A DNA stretch of 21,815 bases. Source: DASQDN01 sp035630195. GTDB lineage: Bacteria > Acidobacteriota > Terriglobia > Bryobacterales > Bryobacteraceae. Shown here piece after piece: positions 8,312 to 16,325 of the stretch. The stretch covers positions 1-21,815 of the forward strand of contig DASQLD010000397.1 of assembly GCA_035630195.1 (NCBI GenBank), given 5' to 3'. The position numbers and the translations under genes are program-made. The stretch's first letter is position 1. Each line of letters opens with the position of its first letter. Under the pieces are notes generated by a model. That model did not search any database. It had not been told where the DNA came from and saw only the letters and a list, made by a program, of their open reading frames with translations.

Positions 8312-8347
8312 ACACTTTTCTCCAAAACAGTTCTGTGTCTTGTTGTT

Positions 8348-9184
8348 TTATTCGCGCGCGCCGGCGCGTTGCAGGATCTCGGCGATCTTCGACTGGCCGG
8401 CGGCTGTCGCCACTGATAATGCAGTCTTGCCATCGTCGTCGATTGCCCTAAAGTCAGCTCCCCTTCTGGTGAGCAGTTCGACCAATTCGGCTTCGCCACG
8501 CGACACGGCGTCAATTAAAAGAGGAGCGCCGGTGTCGGTCTTCGTGTTCGGATCCGCTCCGTTCGTGAGGAGCAAATCCACCATTGCGATATTTCGCGCC
8601 TGAGCTGCCACGAGCAGCGGTAGTTTCTCGTCGTGCGACTTCGATTCCGGCCGCGCGCCTTTGGCCAGAAGAACGCTTGCTGTTCCCACCTGACCGGCTT
8701 CGACTGCGAGGAAAAGCGGCGTTCGTCCCTGTTCATCGGTGGAATCCAGTCGCGCTTTGCGAGCGATGAGCAACTCGACCAGGGGGACCGACCCACGCTC
8801 GGCCGCGGAATGAAGCGCGGTGCCGGATCCGCCATTCAAATTCGGATCCGCTCCGTTTTGCATCAGAGCCTCGACGATCAGCGTGGAATCGTCGAGGACG
8901 GCTTGCATGAGAGGGGTTGTTCCCGACTTGTTGGCCGCGTTGACTTGCGCTTTGTGACGGATCAGTGTGGTTGCAGCCTTCAACTGACCTGCTTCCACGG
9001 CGCAGAAGAGGGCGGTGCGTCCCTCCTCATCGATTGCGTTGACTTCGGCGCCCGATCGAATCTCCGCTTCGATGGCTTCGATGTCGCCGGCAGTGGCGCT
9101 GGCGAACAAACCGGCGGATTGCTCGGGTAAACCATATTGCGCGGTGAAGAGGGCTAATGCAATGACAATAGAAGTTCGGGACAT
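8348..9184 (-). CDS. Exported ankyrin-repeat protein
   Basis: A 278-residue protein with an N-terminal signal peptide (MSRTSIVIALALFTAQYGLP) and about eight ankyrin repeats of 32-33 residues covering almost all the mature protein. Examples of repeat cores are GRTALFCAVEAGQLKAATTL, GTALHSAAERGSVPLVELLI and GKTALSVATAAGQSKIAEIL. Ankyrin repeats bind other proteins; the partner here is unknown. There is no catalytic domain. ATG 9184 is chosen because TTGGAG upstream is better read as a ribosome binding site than as a TTG start at 9199. The gene is separated from the upstream secreted-protein gene by 83 bp containing a strong hairpin, and from the metalloprotease by 36 bp. Its location in the envelope fits the exported character of both neighbours. 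Confidence 0.9.
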   Translation of the reverse strand: MSRTSIVIALALFTAQYGLPEQSAGLFASATAGDIEAIEAEIRSGAEVNAIDEEGRTALFCAVEAGQLKAATTLIRHKAQVNAANKSGTTPLMQAVLDDSTLIVEALMQNGADPNLNGGSGTALHSAAERGSVPLVELLIARKARLDSTDEQGRTPLFLAVEAGQVGTASVLLAKGARPESKSHDEKLPLLVAAQARNIAMVDLLLTNGADPNTKTDTGAPLLIDAVSRGEAELVELLTRRGADFRAIDDDGKTALSVATAAGQSKIAEILQRAGARE

Positions 9185-9204
9185 ACGAGAGTTCTCCAAT
9201 CCAA

Positions 9205-9231
9205 GGACCGCCTGCTCGCTGCAGGCGGTCC
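9205..9231 (-). promoter_or_regulatory. Strong hairpin between secreted-protein and ankyrin genes
   Basis: A perfect 11-bp inverted repeat: GGACCGCCTGC, loop TCGCT, GCAGGCGGTCC. On the transcribed (minus) strand it follows the secreted-protein stop by 36 bases and precedes the ankyrin ribosome binding site. Only TTGG follows it, not a T-run, so it is not a classical intrinsic terminator. It may be a partial terminator, an RNA-stability element or a leader structure. Confidence 0.55.
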
Positions 9232-9267
9232 GCGCTTTGATAGGGTTTTGACCTACGATCCAGGGGG

Positions 9268-10077
9268 TTATAGCTTGTCGTATTGCACTCGGACACTCCG
9301 AACCGCATTCGCCACAAGATTGCCGAAGCGATAGGAGAGACGCCCAACGAAATCACCGTTGGCAGTAGGCGTCGCTACCGAAGTCTGACCGCACGATGCG
9401 GCGACAAAACCACCGAATGTATGAACGGCAGTGCTATGCGCGGGCGCGGCTACTCCGTTGATGTCACGGAGCACGAGGGCGTGCTGTCCGTCCTCACCCC
9501 ACACTGCATCGGCGGAACGGGTGTAACGATCGTCCCCAGCATCACCAGCGATGTCGCCGTCAAAATAGCGATCCATCATGACGTTGAATCGCGTGAGGCC
9601 GCTCACGTTGCGCACGGTCATGGTAACGACCACTTCCTTTTCGTTTGCGTTGTGAGAGAAGCACTGCTGAAGTTCGATGTTGCTGGTCGTTCTACGGGTT
9701 ATGCAGAGGGGTAGCGCATTTGGTACCGGCTGCGTGATGGTGACGGCCGCCAGCCAGCCGGCCTCGACATTTCCTGAGTCATACGAAACCTGTTGGGCTC
9801 CCCCCGCTACAGCGGAGGAACATACCGCGTATCCTTCACGAATTACGCCGATGCGAATGTGTTCCGGGGCTGCTGCCGGCGACGTAAACCTTACGATATT
9901 GCCGTGTTCGGAGACACAATACGTAATTGTGCCGATGGCGAATGTAGAGAAGCAGTTGGTGGACGCCTCGACAACGGGCGTAGCCGGCTGCTCGGCTTCC
10001 TGGGCAAACATGGTTCCGACGCTGGACAACACGACGAGACCGGCTAGACGCACGAAGTGCTTGGAACTGAAATGCAT
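9268..10077 (-). CDS. Secreted protein of unknown function
   Basis: A 269-residue protein. It has a clear signal peptide (RLAGLVVLSSVGTMFA, cleavage probably before QEAEQP). The mature part is beta-rich, with several Cys residues (STNCFSTF, TYCVSE, AVCSS, LCITRR, QQCFSH, ASCGQT) that could form disulfides outside the cytoplasm. A segment VMMDRYFDGDIAGDAGDDRY is Asp-rich and could bind a metal, but no named domain is recognised. The start is firm: AAGGAGG lies 6 bp upstream of ATG 10077. It is the first of eight codirectional genes and 83 bp ahead of the ankyrin gene. It is followed by a hairpin, so it may be expressed more strongly than, or separately from, the genes downstream. Confidence 0.82.
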   Translation of the reverse strand: MHFSSKHFVRLAGLVVLSSVGTMFAQEAEQPATPVVEASTNCFSTFAIGTITYCVSEHGNIVRFTSPAAAPEHIRIGVIREGYAVCSSAVAGGAQQVSYDSGNVEAGWLAAVTITQPVPNALPLCITRRTTSNIELQQCFSHNANEKEVVVTMTVRNVSGLTRFNVMMDRYFDGDIAGDAGDDRYTRSADAVWGEDGQHALVLRDINGVAAPAHSTAVHTFGGFVAASCGQTSVATPTANGDFVGRLSYRFGNLVANAVRSVRVQYDKL

Positions 10078-10352
10078 GGTGAACCTCCTTGGGATTCAGA
10101 TCCGACTTTTTCGTGCTCTTGGGTCGAAACGTCGGTCTGTATGCCGGATAGTGAAGGCAGGATCTATAGCGTTTCAGGACGCGCGAGAATTTCGCAGTTT
10201 TCACGGTGTTAGTGGTGCGGCTTGGGACTTGAAACTCATGGGGCACACAGGCGACAAGCCTGCGGCTGGAGGAATGAGTTCGGCCGGTCTCTCGGGTTAT
10301 ATCACTTCGCGTTGCGTGTGCAAGAGAACTGGTCCTCTAATGTGGGGTTGGG
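10078..10352. other. Leader region of the minus-strand gene cluster
   Basis: About 275 bp between the first gene of the minus-strand cluster and the GDPD relic. The promoter of the cluster should lie here, read on the minus strand. TATAGA (minus strand, near 10160) could be a -10, but no convincing -35 partner is visible, so I do not call a promoter. No gene is seen. Confidence 0.4.
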
Positions 10353-10545
10353 TTGCCATGTATCACCGCGTTGACAGCCAATCGCGTTCTTGTGCATAGA
10401 CACAGAGGCGCACGCGCTGTGGTGCCGGAGGATACCATTCCAGCCTTTGAGCACGTTACTGCGGCGGGGTCGGATACTGAACAGGACTTGAGCGTGACAA
10501 AGAAAAAGTTCTCGTGTTTACTGATGAATAGAGCAAGCGTACGAA
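10353..10545 (+). pseudogene. Relic of a glycerophosphodiester phosphodiesterase
   Basis: The peptide contains LVHRHRGARAVVPEDTIPAF, then a degraded AGSDTEQDLSVTKK. This matches the N-terminal active-site region of GDPD enzymes: HRGAR, the PEN-like PED, and the E.D metal-binding motif. These enzymes hydrolyse glycerophosphodiesters to glycerol 3-phosphate and an alcohol. Relative to the family, one residue is missing around the E.D motif. After TKK a frame change gives VLVFTDE and then TAG. Only about 55 of some 250-350 codons remain. The rest was probably lost when the IS481 element, whose left end lies about 20 bp further, inserted or rearranged. It is a dead fragment; 5' extent and start are arbitrary. 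Confidence 0.72.
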
Positions 10546-10577
10546 CTCATTAGGACTACCAGGTGTGTACTAGTCAC

Positions 10578-10594
10578 GACTTAATCTGACATTC
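10578..10594 (+). repeat. Left terminal inverted repeat core of IS481 element
   Basis: GACTTAATCTGACATTC matches the inverted right end at 11767-11783 in 16 of 17 bases and lies 38 bp before the transposase start. Confidence 0.75.
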
Positions 10595-10632
10595 CCTGAT
10601 AAACTGCGCAGAACGCGCAAGGTGAATGATCG

Positions 10633-11710
10633 ATGAACAGGGATCAGAAAGTAATCAAGAACAAGGTCGGGCTGTTGAAGCTGAGCGAGACGTTAGGTAG
10701 CGTCTCGAAAGCGCGCAAGATCATGGGGTACTCGCGCGACAGCTTCTACCGGTTCAAGGAACTCTACGACAAAGGCGGCGAACTGGCCATGAAGGAGATC
10801 AGCCGTAAGAAGCCGATCGTGAAGAACCGCGTGGAGGATCACATTGAGCAAGCCATGGTGGAGCTGGCGATTGAGAAGCCGGCTTACGGCCAGGTCCGAG
10901 TGGCGAATGAACTCACGCAACGTGGACAGTTCGTTTCCCAACCGGTGTGCGCAGCGTGTGGCTTCGTCACGATCTGGAGACCTTTCGCAAGCGACTGAAA
11001 GCGCTCGAAGCCAAGGTGGCACAAGAGCACATGATTCTTACCGAGGACCAAGTACGCGCGTTGGAGAAAGCCAAAGAAGAGAAACAAGCGCATGGAGAGA
11101 TCTAAACTGCGCATCCCGGCTATTTAGGAGCACAAGACACGTATTACGTGGGCACGATCAGGGCGTCGGCCGGATTTTTCAGCAGACGTTCATCGATACA
11201 TACAGCAAAGTTGCGCAGGCCAAGCTGTACGACCGGAAGGATGCGCTTGTGGCGGCCGATATGCTGAATGATCGAGTGATTCCATTCTTTGATGAGTCAA
11301 ACGTTCGTTTGCTCCGGGTTCTTACCGATCGGGGAACTGAATACTGCGGTAATCGCGAGCATCACGAATACCAGTTGTATTTGGCGGTCGAAGACATTGA
11401 CCATTCACGGACGAAGGCGCAACACCCGCAAACCAACGGCATCTGTGAGCGGTTCCACCGGACAATGCAGGATGAGTTCTACAGCGTGGCTTTTCGAAAG
11501 AAACTCTACCGTAGCCTGGATGAGTTGCAAACCGATCTGGACAAGTGGATCGCCGAATACAATGAGAGCCGTCCGCACTCGGGCAAGTACTGCTTTGGCA
11601 AGACGCCGATGCAGACATTCCGGGATTCCAAGCACTTGGCAGATGAGAAGAATTGCTCGACACGGTTTCTCTTTCAAAGGAAGGTTTTTCCGAAACATCC
11701 GACATACTAA
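10633..11710 (+). pseudogene. IS481-family transposase, multiply frameshifted
   Basis: Assembled from several frames, the protein is a typical IS481 transposase. The N-terminal helix-turn-helix reads VGLLKLSETLGSVSKARKIM then GYSRDSFYRFKELYDKGGE. A frame change near 10950 gives VRSVWLRHDLETFRKRLKAL and AQEHMILTEDQVRALEKAKE. An in-frame TAA follows GEI at about 11102-11104. After GYLGAQDTYYVGTIR another shift near 11165 leads into the catalytic core: GVGRIFQQTFIDTYSKVAQA (first Asp), LLRVLTDRGTEYCGNREHHE (second Asp) and HPQTNGICERFHRTMQDEFY (Glu). The end has WIAEYNESRPHSGKYCFGKT. The Asp and Glu residues survive, but the reading frame is broken at least three times. Confidence 0.9.
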
Positions 11711-11766
11711 GACAGCCGCAACGAAGCCAAGATTTGGGCGGGCAATCTAACGCCGCCTGACAACCC

Positions 11767-11783
11767 GAATGTCAGATCAAGTC
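11767..11783 (-). repeat. Right terminal inverted repeat core of IS481 element
   Basis: GAATGTCAGATCAAGTC is the inverted partner of 10578-10594 (one mismatch). The stop codon of the neighbouring minus-strand open frame lies inside it. Confidence 0.7.
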
Positions 11784-12455
11784 TGAGCGAGAACAGCTAA
11801 TGCCGCCCTTTGCAATAAGCCTCGCCAGTTTCGTATGACTCGTATTGCCGTTATCCTCCCAGGTAACGAAATCCGGAGCTAATCGCCCGTTGACGTGCGC
11901 GTTGACTAAAATCCTGCCCCTCGCCAGATACGCGTCAATCCGCGTGTCTCTTGCTTGCCGTGCTGCCACGCGTGCAGCTTGTAGAGCTTTGATGGAACCC
12001 GTCTCAGGCGTTTGCGCATTCCTGTGATTCCAGTTGTACGTTGACGATTCGAGCACTCCGCGCTCGAGATACTTCAAAGTCAACTGGGTCGGATGCAGGA
12101 TGATTTCAGGATCCACGGGAATTTGCCCGTCCAATGCGCGGAACCAAACGATTCCTATCAGAGGTGTTCCTGCGGGAGCTTCCCTCATCAACGTCTGGCT
12201 TTCCTTTGACACCCTGATCATACTCGGGGACACAGGCCAGTGCGGTTTTTGTAGTTCTCTCATTCCTTTCCCGGGCTCGGGTGCCCAGATGTCTGACAAA
12301 AGGACCTTCGCGACCTCCGCGTATTGCGTAAACTGTGGGATGCTCAGAAGCGCCTTGCCAGCCCGTTCATCGTTGACACGGGCAGCCTTCTCGATCGTTT
12401 GTTTCGCAACTATTGGCGACTCCGGAATTGAACAGATATCATTCCACCTCCCGGG
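11772..12455 (-). pseudogene. Unidentified gene remnant truncated by the IS481 element
   Basis: The minus-strand frame is open from 12455 to a stop at 11772 and looks protein-like (AKQTIEKAARVNDERAGKAL, FTQYAEVAKVLLSDIWAPEP, DARVA-type basic helices such as ALQAARVAARQARDTRIDAY). The only start codons are a TTG at 12299 and internal Met codons, none with a convincing ribosome binding site. Another frame from about 12595 to 12440 seems to continue the protein upstream (AWITITLGDRRLGACPYSEL), suggesting a frameshift near 12450. At the 3' end the last residues (SRSDLI) and the stop are encoded by the IS481 terminal repeat, so the original C-terminus is missing. I do not recognise the family. Confidence 0.5.
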
Positions 12456-12751
12456 TCAGTTCACTATACGGGCAAGCGCCGAGCCTTCGATCCCCAAGAG
12501 TTATCGTGATCCAAGCTCGACATGTAGCATTCGATGTACCGCGTGGCGGGCTTACAGCGCCTTTTGAGGGCTCGCGAAAGTGTGACACCACAGAAATGAT
12601 CGGCAACGACACGTCAAAACTAGAGGCTGAGGCCGGAAGAAAATACGGATTCAGCCACTACTCGCAGCTATGAACCTAATCAATGACCGCCCGACGGCGG
12701 AACTGTGGATTCGGAGGGATCACCAGATCTCGCTGGATAAATAATCAGAGC
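12456..12751. other. Intergenic region without a confident gene
   Basis: About 300 bp between the unidentified gene remnant and the SnoaL relic. The minus strand may carry the 5' part of the remnant in another frame (to about 12595). Nothing else recognisable; no RNA gene or clear promoter was seen. Confidence 0.4.
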
Positions 12752-13166
12752 ATGCCAGCTTTTGCGGAAGTTGAACATCGTTTGAATTCGTGAGTATGTC
12801 GCCGCTCTTCAGTGCGGCGACGCCGGTGATGCGCTGCGCCGGTTTTCAGCGAGGATGCGCTGCAAATCGAGCTTCCGAACATGTCGAACCGAAATGGTCA
12901 GCAGGGCAATGTGGACGAGCTCGTGCAACGCAGCTTGCTGGGGCAGAAGTTGCTGAGTGCACAACGATACGAAACCCCTGTCGGTAGTTGCTGAGGGCGA
13001 CAACGTCGCGGTAGAGGCACTTTGGATCGGCCGTCTCGCGGCTCCACTGGGAACGCTCGCGGCTGGAGCTGAAATGAAAGCGACGATCGCGATATTCTTC
13101 CGACTTCGCAACGGTCGCATCGTAAGCCAGAGGGAATTACGATTGCTTCTATCCTGGCAGGTGTGA
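12752..13166 (+). pseudogene. SnoaL-like (NTF2-fold) protein, decayed
   Basis: Read across frames this is a complete but broken SnoaL/NTF2-like protein of about 130 residues. ATG 12752 gives MPAFAEVEHRLNS and then TGA. Other frames continue with GDAGDALRRF, FSEDALQIELPNMSNRNGQQ and VDELVQRSLLGQKLLSAQRY. The last frame gives VVAEGDNVAVEALWIGRLAA, PLGTLAAGAEMKATIAIFFR and LRNGRIVSQR. A further shift would restore NYDCFYP, the usual end of this family. At least three frameshifts are needed, so it is dead. Members of the fold are small cyclases, isomerases or ligand-binding proteins; the role of this one is unknown. It lies about 210 bp upstream of the second ECF sigma gene on the same strand, a pairing that may reflect an old operon. 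Confidence 0.75.
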
Positions 13167-13377
13167 GGGGACGACGCACCGCGGGGCGAGTCTGGACGAA
13201 CGCGATTGAGTAATGGCGATGTTCCTGCAAGCGGATGTTGATCTTCGAAGCAGGTTCGCTGGAAGAGCTCATCTGCCGCGGACCATCTTCCACTGAGCGC
13301 AGAAATATCGCCAGAATCGATTGACGAGTGAAACGTTCTGCCGTTGAGTTTCACCACTTCCAGAGAACTCTTCAGCA

Positions 13378-13922
13378 TGGCGAACGCTAGGTATGTCACG
13401 ATTTCTTCTGATGCTCTTCCGTCATCCGTAGAGCTGAATGAAGACCGTGAGCAGTCCTTTGATGCCGTCTACGAACACCACGCATCAGATGTGCTGCGCT
13501 ATGCCATCCGATGCACGGGCCGTCGCGAAATCGCCGAGGAAATCGCAAGCGAAGCCTTCCTGCGGCTACACCGCGAGTGGGACCGGATCGACGGGGTGAC
13601 AAGGGTGGCATGGCTCATGAGCGTCGTAAAACACCTCGGCACGGACTACTGGCGACACTTGCGCGTCGAACGGCAGCATGGCGAACGATGCGCGGCGGCG
13701 ACGAAGGATTTATCAAGCTGCCCGGATGCAGAGAGCTTCCTGCTCGACCATGAATCGCTGAAGCACGAGCATCGGGTGTGCCTGGAATTGCGATACCGGC
13801 GCGGAATGAGTCGCGGCGAGATCGCTGCACACACAGGGCTAACGGATAACCAGGTAAAAAGCTGCCTTCAATATGGTCTGCGGCTGCTGCGGGCGCTCGA
13901 AGGCTGGCGGAGGGACGCATGA
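13378..13922 (+). CDS. Second ECF-type RNA polymerase sigma factor
   Basis: A 181-residue protein. Region 2 covers about residues 24-95 (FDAVYEHHASDVLRYAIRCT, EIAEEIASEAFLRLHREWDR, then RVAWLMSVVKHLGTDYWR). Region 4 covers about 125-175 (HRVCLELRYRRGMSRGEIAA, then HTGLTDNQVKSCLQYGLRLL), a helix-turn-helix. The frame is open and uninterrupted, unlike everything around it. ATG 13378 is chosen over a TTG at 13344; neither has a strong ribosome binding site. The stop overlaps the start of a short zinc-finger ORF by ATGA, the usual sigma/anti-sigma arrangement. Because that partner is truncated, the factor may be unregulated, silent or in early decay. Spacing on the 5' side (about 210 bp after the SnoaL relic) leaves room for its own promoter, but none is obvious. 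Confidence 0.85.
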
Positions 13923-14059
13923 GGCCTCAAATGAGTGGCCGTTCACCCCGGTTGCCCCGCCCGGACATGCTGATCGCGGCCGGAGGAATTGTGTTGCCCG
14001 AGAACCTTGAGCGCATCGATCAGCTTCATATTGAAGAGTGCGAAAGGTGTGCGAGATAG
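13919..14059 (+). CDS. Truncated HC2 zinc-finger protein (anti-sigma remnant)
   Basis: A 46-residue ORF. Its ATG overlaps the sigma stop (ATGA). The C-terminus contains HIEECERCAR, the H-x3-C-x2-C zinc-binding pattern of HC2 anti-sigma factors (H37, C41, C44). A TAG follows two residues later, so the transmembrane helix and sensor domain expected after the finger are missing. Reading on in the same frame shows no membrane segment within the next 90 codons, so truncation is more than a single nonsense codon. It is either a broken anti-sigma gene or a minimal soluble zinc-finger protein; the decayed surroundings favour the former. Confidence 0.6.
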   Translation: MRPQMSGRSPRLPRPDMLIAAGGIVLPENLERIDQLHIEECERCAR

Positions 14060-14294
14060 CACTGTAGATCGTACTATCACCGTCGGCGAGATTTGAGCAA
14101 CGTGCACAAGAACGGACCTGGTGTGGTTGAGCGCAGGCGTTGCGGGATCGAAAAAGATATCTGCGTATGGGCTACTTTGATTCACGAGCCTTTGCGGGCC
14201 GTCCGGGTTGTTGTGAACACGCCGGCAGGCCCGATCATTATTCTGGAATACTCGTGCCTATGGCCGGGCTTCGTCGTGCAAGGGGCCGGCGGAC
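14060..14294. other. Intergenic region between convergent genes
   Basis: About 235 bp between the zinc-finger ORF and the convergent hydrolase relic. Open frames exist on both strands (plus 14093-14329, minus 13943-14185), but I recognise neither. No hairpin terminator was found by eye. Confidence 0.35.
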
Positions 14295-15371
14295 CTATTT
14301 CGACTTCCATTCAACGATGCCACCACTAGCCTGCTGGATAAAACCGCCGAGCAACCAAGTTCTGGCAGCTATGCTGCCTCGCACGTTCGCATCGAGAAAG
14401 GCCAGAGCAGAGGATCCGAGCCACTTGCTAAATGCGCTGCACTTGCCGGGGGCGACACCCCTCGAGATGCACTCGGCAATGTTGAAGCCGAAGAGCCCGT
14501 GAAACGTATCTGTGTCATGGATGTGCATCAGGTATTTGTTGCCGGCAGGCATCAGGTCATAAGGGATCCGCCGGACGCTCGGTGATGTGCCAACACATTC
14601 GCCGGCCGAACTGCCGCACGTATTATCGCCGTCGCCCGTTGCGACGAGCACGGGGCGCGAGATGTCATCCCATGACGTGTTCGGAAACCGAAAGTCAGTC
14701 TCGAAGAAGCCGTCCGAGACCGGACCTTGCGGTGAGAACGCCAGGAATGCGATAGGACGTGGGTCCGCCAAGTTCCTTGGGGTATTTGTGAAAACGCGGA
14801 GCGCTCCAGCTACACTGAGCGTTCCTCCGCTGCCGGCCGAATGGCCACCGACGGCGATTCTACTGATGTTGATGCGACCCTGAAGCGGTCCGACCGCGGC
14901 GTTGATGGCGGTTAGACGATCAATAACTTTAGAGATGTCGTGCGGACGATCCCGGTTGAGATAGTTGAACGTGGCGCAGTCAGATACTCCGAGCGCGGAG
15001 CAAAGCAACTGCCGCGAAAAGTTTGAGCGCGGCGCATGGGCGATACCGACGGAAATGTATCCGGCGCGAGCCGTCAGTTCGCCCTATTCGCTCAACGCAG
15101 TCAGTGGATTGAGATGACCCTGGCTTCCACCATGGGACCAGACGATGACGGGCAGGGCTCCAGCGAGTCCGATCGGCATCCGGATGGAGAACGAAATCGT
15201 ACGCGGTGAGGACGACGTGTCCTGGTAAGTCACCGAGGAAGTGGAGACCGCAAAGTTCACGTTAACGGGCGCGACGTAAAGACAGTTTGGATACGGCGCA
15301 CATGACGGCGCCGCTGGTACAAGCTCGGCTGAAGCGGCCAGCAGGGACAGAGCAAAATAGAGCTGTTTCAT
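14295..15371 (-). pseudogene. Secreted alpha/beta hydrolase with one amber codon
   Basis: A single frame of 358 codons interrupted only by TAG at 15084-15086, after ALSE and before GELTARAGYISVGIAHAPR. Relatives have Trp at this place, so TGG to TAG is likely. A signal peptide opens the protein (QLYFALSLLAASAELVPAAP). The hydrolase elements follow: LPVIVWSHGGSQG (oxyanion region), IAVGGHSAGSGGT (nucleophile Ser about 178 in G-x-S-x-G), VATGDGDNTCG (likely acid Asp) and DTDTFHGLFG (likely His). These resemble chlorophyllase/PAF-acetylhydrolase or dienelactone-hydrolase-like enzymes; substrate unknown. AAAGGA lies about 9 bp before ATG 15371. All catalytic residues survive, so loss is recent, or the amber is suppressed or a sequencing error. 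Confidence 0.82.
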
Positions 15372-15512
15372 GGTGTTCTTTCCTTTCGAAGACCATCGGT
15401 TCCTCGTTGTATCTACGAGTCAGCGGGGTGAAGCGGAAGAAAAGGTAATTTGGGGTTTAAGAGTGTCAGGATTGAGGTCTCGGAAACCTGCGGGAACGGA
15501 GGGCCGAAAAAC

Positions 15513-15530
15513 GGTTTTATTGCGAACTTG
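15513..15530 (+). repeat. Terminal inverted repeat of second IS6 element (left)
   Basis: GGTTTTATTGCGAACTTG matches the inverted right end imperfectly (GGTT at the tip and TTGCGAA inside are shared). Confidence 0.65.
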
Positions 15531-15581
15531 CAGTAAGGCAGCGCTATGGCCGTGCAGATCGATCAGAGGGAAAACTGGGGT

Positions 15582-16299
15582 TTACGCAGCGATACCGAAC
15601 AGTTTAGTAATGAAGCGCGCTTGCCCAACGGAATCGGCTTTAGCCAGCCGTCTCACTCTTCCTTTTCGAATCATGTGAACTGCTTCGATGCCTTGCAATG
15701 TCCGCCACGCGCCGAGGAACGAGCCGTAGCCCTTGGCGAGCCACATGCGTTTCTTCACGGTTCTGTGATCTTGCTCAATCACGTTATTTAAGTACTTGTT
15801 TTTCCGCAAGCGAACGCGAGGTGGTAGCGTACCCTCCGCCGTCATCGCTTTCATTGCTGCCAGATAGGCAGGATTCTTGTCGACGTTTTATGACCCGTGG
15901 CATTGGATTGCCAGATGCCTCTATCGCTTTCAGCAGGAAGCGTTTCGCTGCGGCAGCGTCACGCTTGGCCGTCAACAGGAAATCAATTGTTTGGCCAGTA
16001 GAGTCGACCGCGTGGTATAGGTAACGATCTTTGCCTTTAATCTTGATGTAAGTTTCGTCTACGCGGTAAGACTTGTTGGTCGGCTTTAGATACGGACGAC
16101 ACCGCTTGTTGATTTCTGGCTCATAGGTTTGAACCCACCGCCAAATGCAGCTGGCATCCACTTCCAGACCTCGTTCGCCCAATAGCTCGGCGACGTGTTC
16201 GTACGCCAGCGGATAGCGCAAATACCAACGCACGGCCAACAGGATCACCTCACCCGAATACTGACGTCCTTTAAATGGATTGGACGACGTGATTGGCAT
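15582..16299 (-). pseudogene. IS6-family transposase with single-base frameshift
   Basis: The N-terminal part (from ATG 16299) reads FKGRQYSGEVILLAVRWYLR, then CIWRWVQTYEPEINKRCRPY and LKPTNKSYRVDETYIKIKGK (first Asp). The frame breaks after NPMPRVI. A plus-strand TTTT at 15886-15889 has one T too many; with three, the protein would continue NVDKNPAYLAAMKAM (second Asp) into the other frame, KNKYLNNVIEQDHRTVKKRM (Glu) and FITKLFGIAA. Total 718 bases, one more than the 717 of a 238-residue frame. No other lesion is visible. It may be a recent inactivation, a homopolymer sequencing error, or, less likely, a programmed frameshift. Confidence 0.92.
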
Positions 16300-16325
16300 C
16301 GCTCTACCGTATCAGCTCTCGTTCA

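Larger units (their letters stand above)
10564..11783 (+). mobile_element. Degraded IS481-family insertion sequence
   Basis: An IS481-type transposase remnant lies between inverted ends. The left end contains GACTTAATCTGACATTC (10578-10594) preceded by TGTGTACTAGTCAC. The right end contains the inverted copy GAATGTCAGATCAAGTC (11767-11783). They match at 16 of 17 positions. Beyond this core the right end diverges, so the outer right terminus may be lost or mutated. Total length is about 1.2 kb, normal for this family. No target duplication could be defined. The element separates a GDPD relic from a truncated unknown gene, which suggests local deletion. Confidence 0.8.

Noticed and set aside
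9185..9199. TTG start of the ankyrin protein at 9199
   Set aside because: The TTGGAG there is better explained as the ribosome binding site of ATG 9184, which starts a standard signal peptide.
2120..10077. CRISPR type III-E (Craspase) locus
   Set aside because: There is a TPR-CHAT protein and a sigma factor, but no repeats, no Cas proteins and no recognisable Csx30 homologue.
12797..12818. Inverted repeat TCGCCGC / GCGGCGA as a terminator
   Set aside because: It lies within the decayed SnoaL coding region, has no T-run, and is explained by Ala- and Gly-rich codons.
12809..13399. Minus-strand 196-codon frame over the SnoaL relic
   Set aside because: The plus strand shows clear SnoaL homology in pieces over most of this interval; the minus frame has no recognisable motif.
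13943..14185. Minus-strand frame of 80 codons downstream of the hydrolase
   Set aside because: It looks somewhat protein-like (YADIFFDPATPALN) and stays open further upstream, but I recognise no family and it overlaps the zinc-finger ORF, so I do not call it.
14060..14329. Continuation of the anti-sigma protein after its TAG
   Set aside because: The same frame stays open after 14059, but it shows no membrane helix or sensor domain, so simple read-through would not restore a normal anti-sigma factor.
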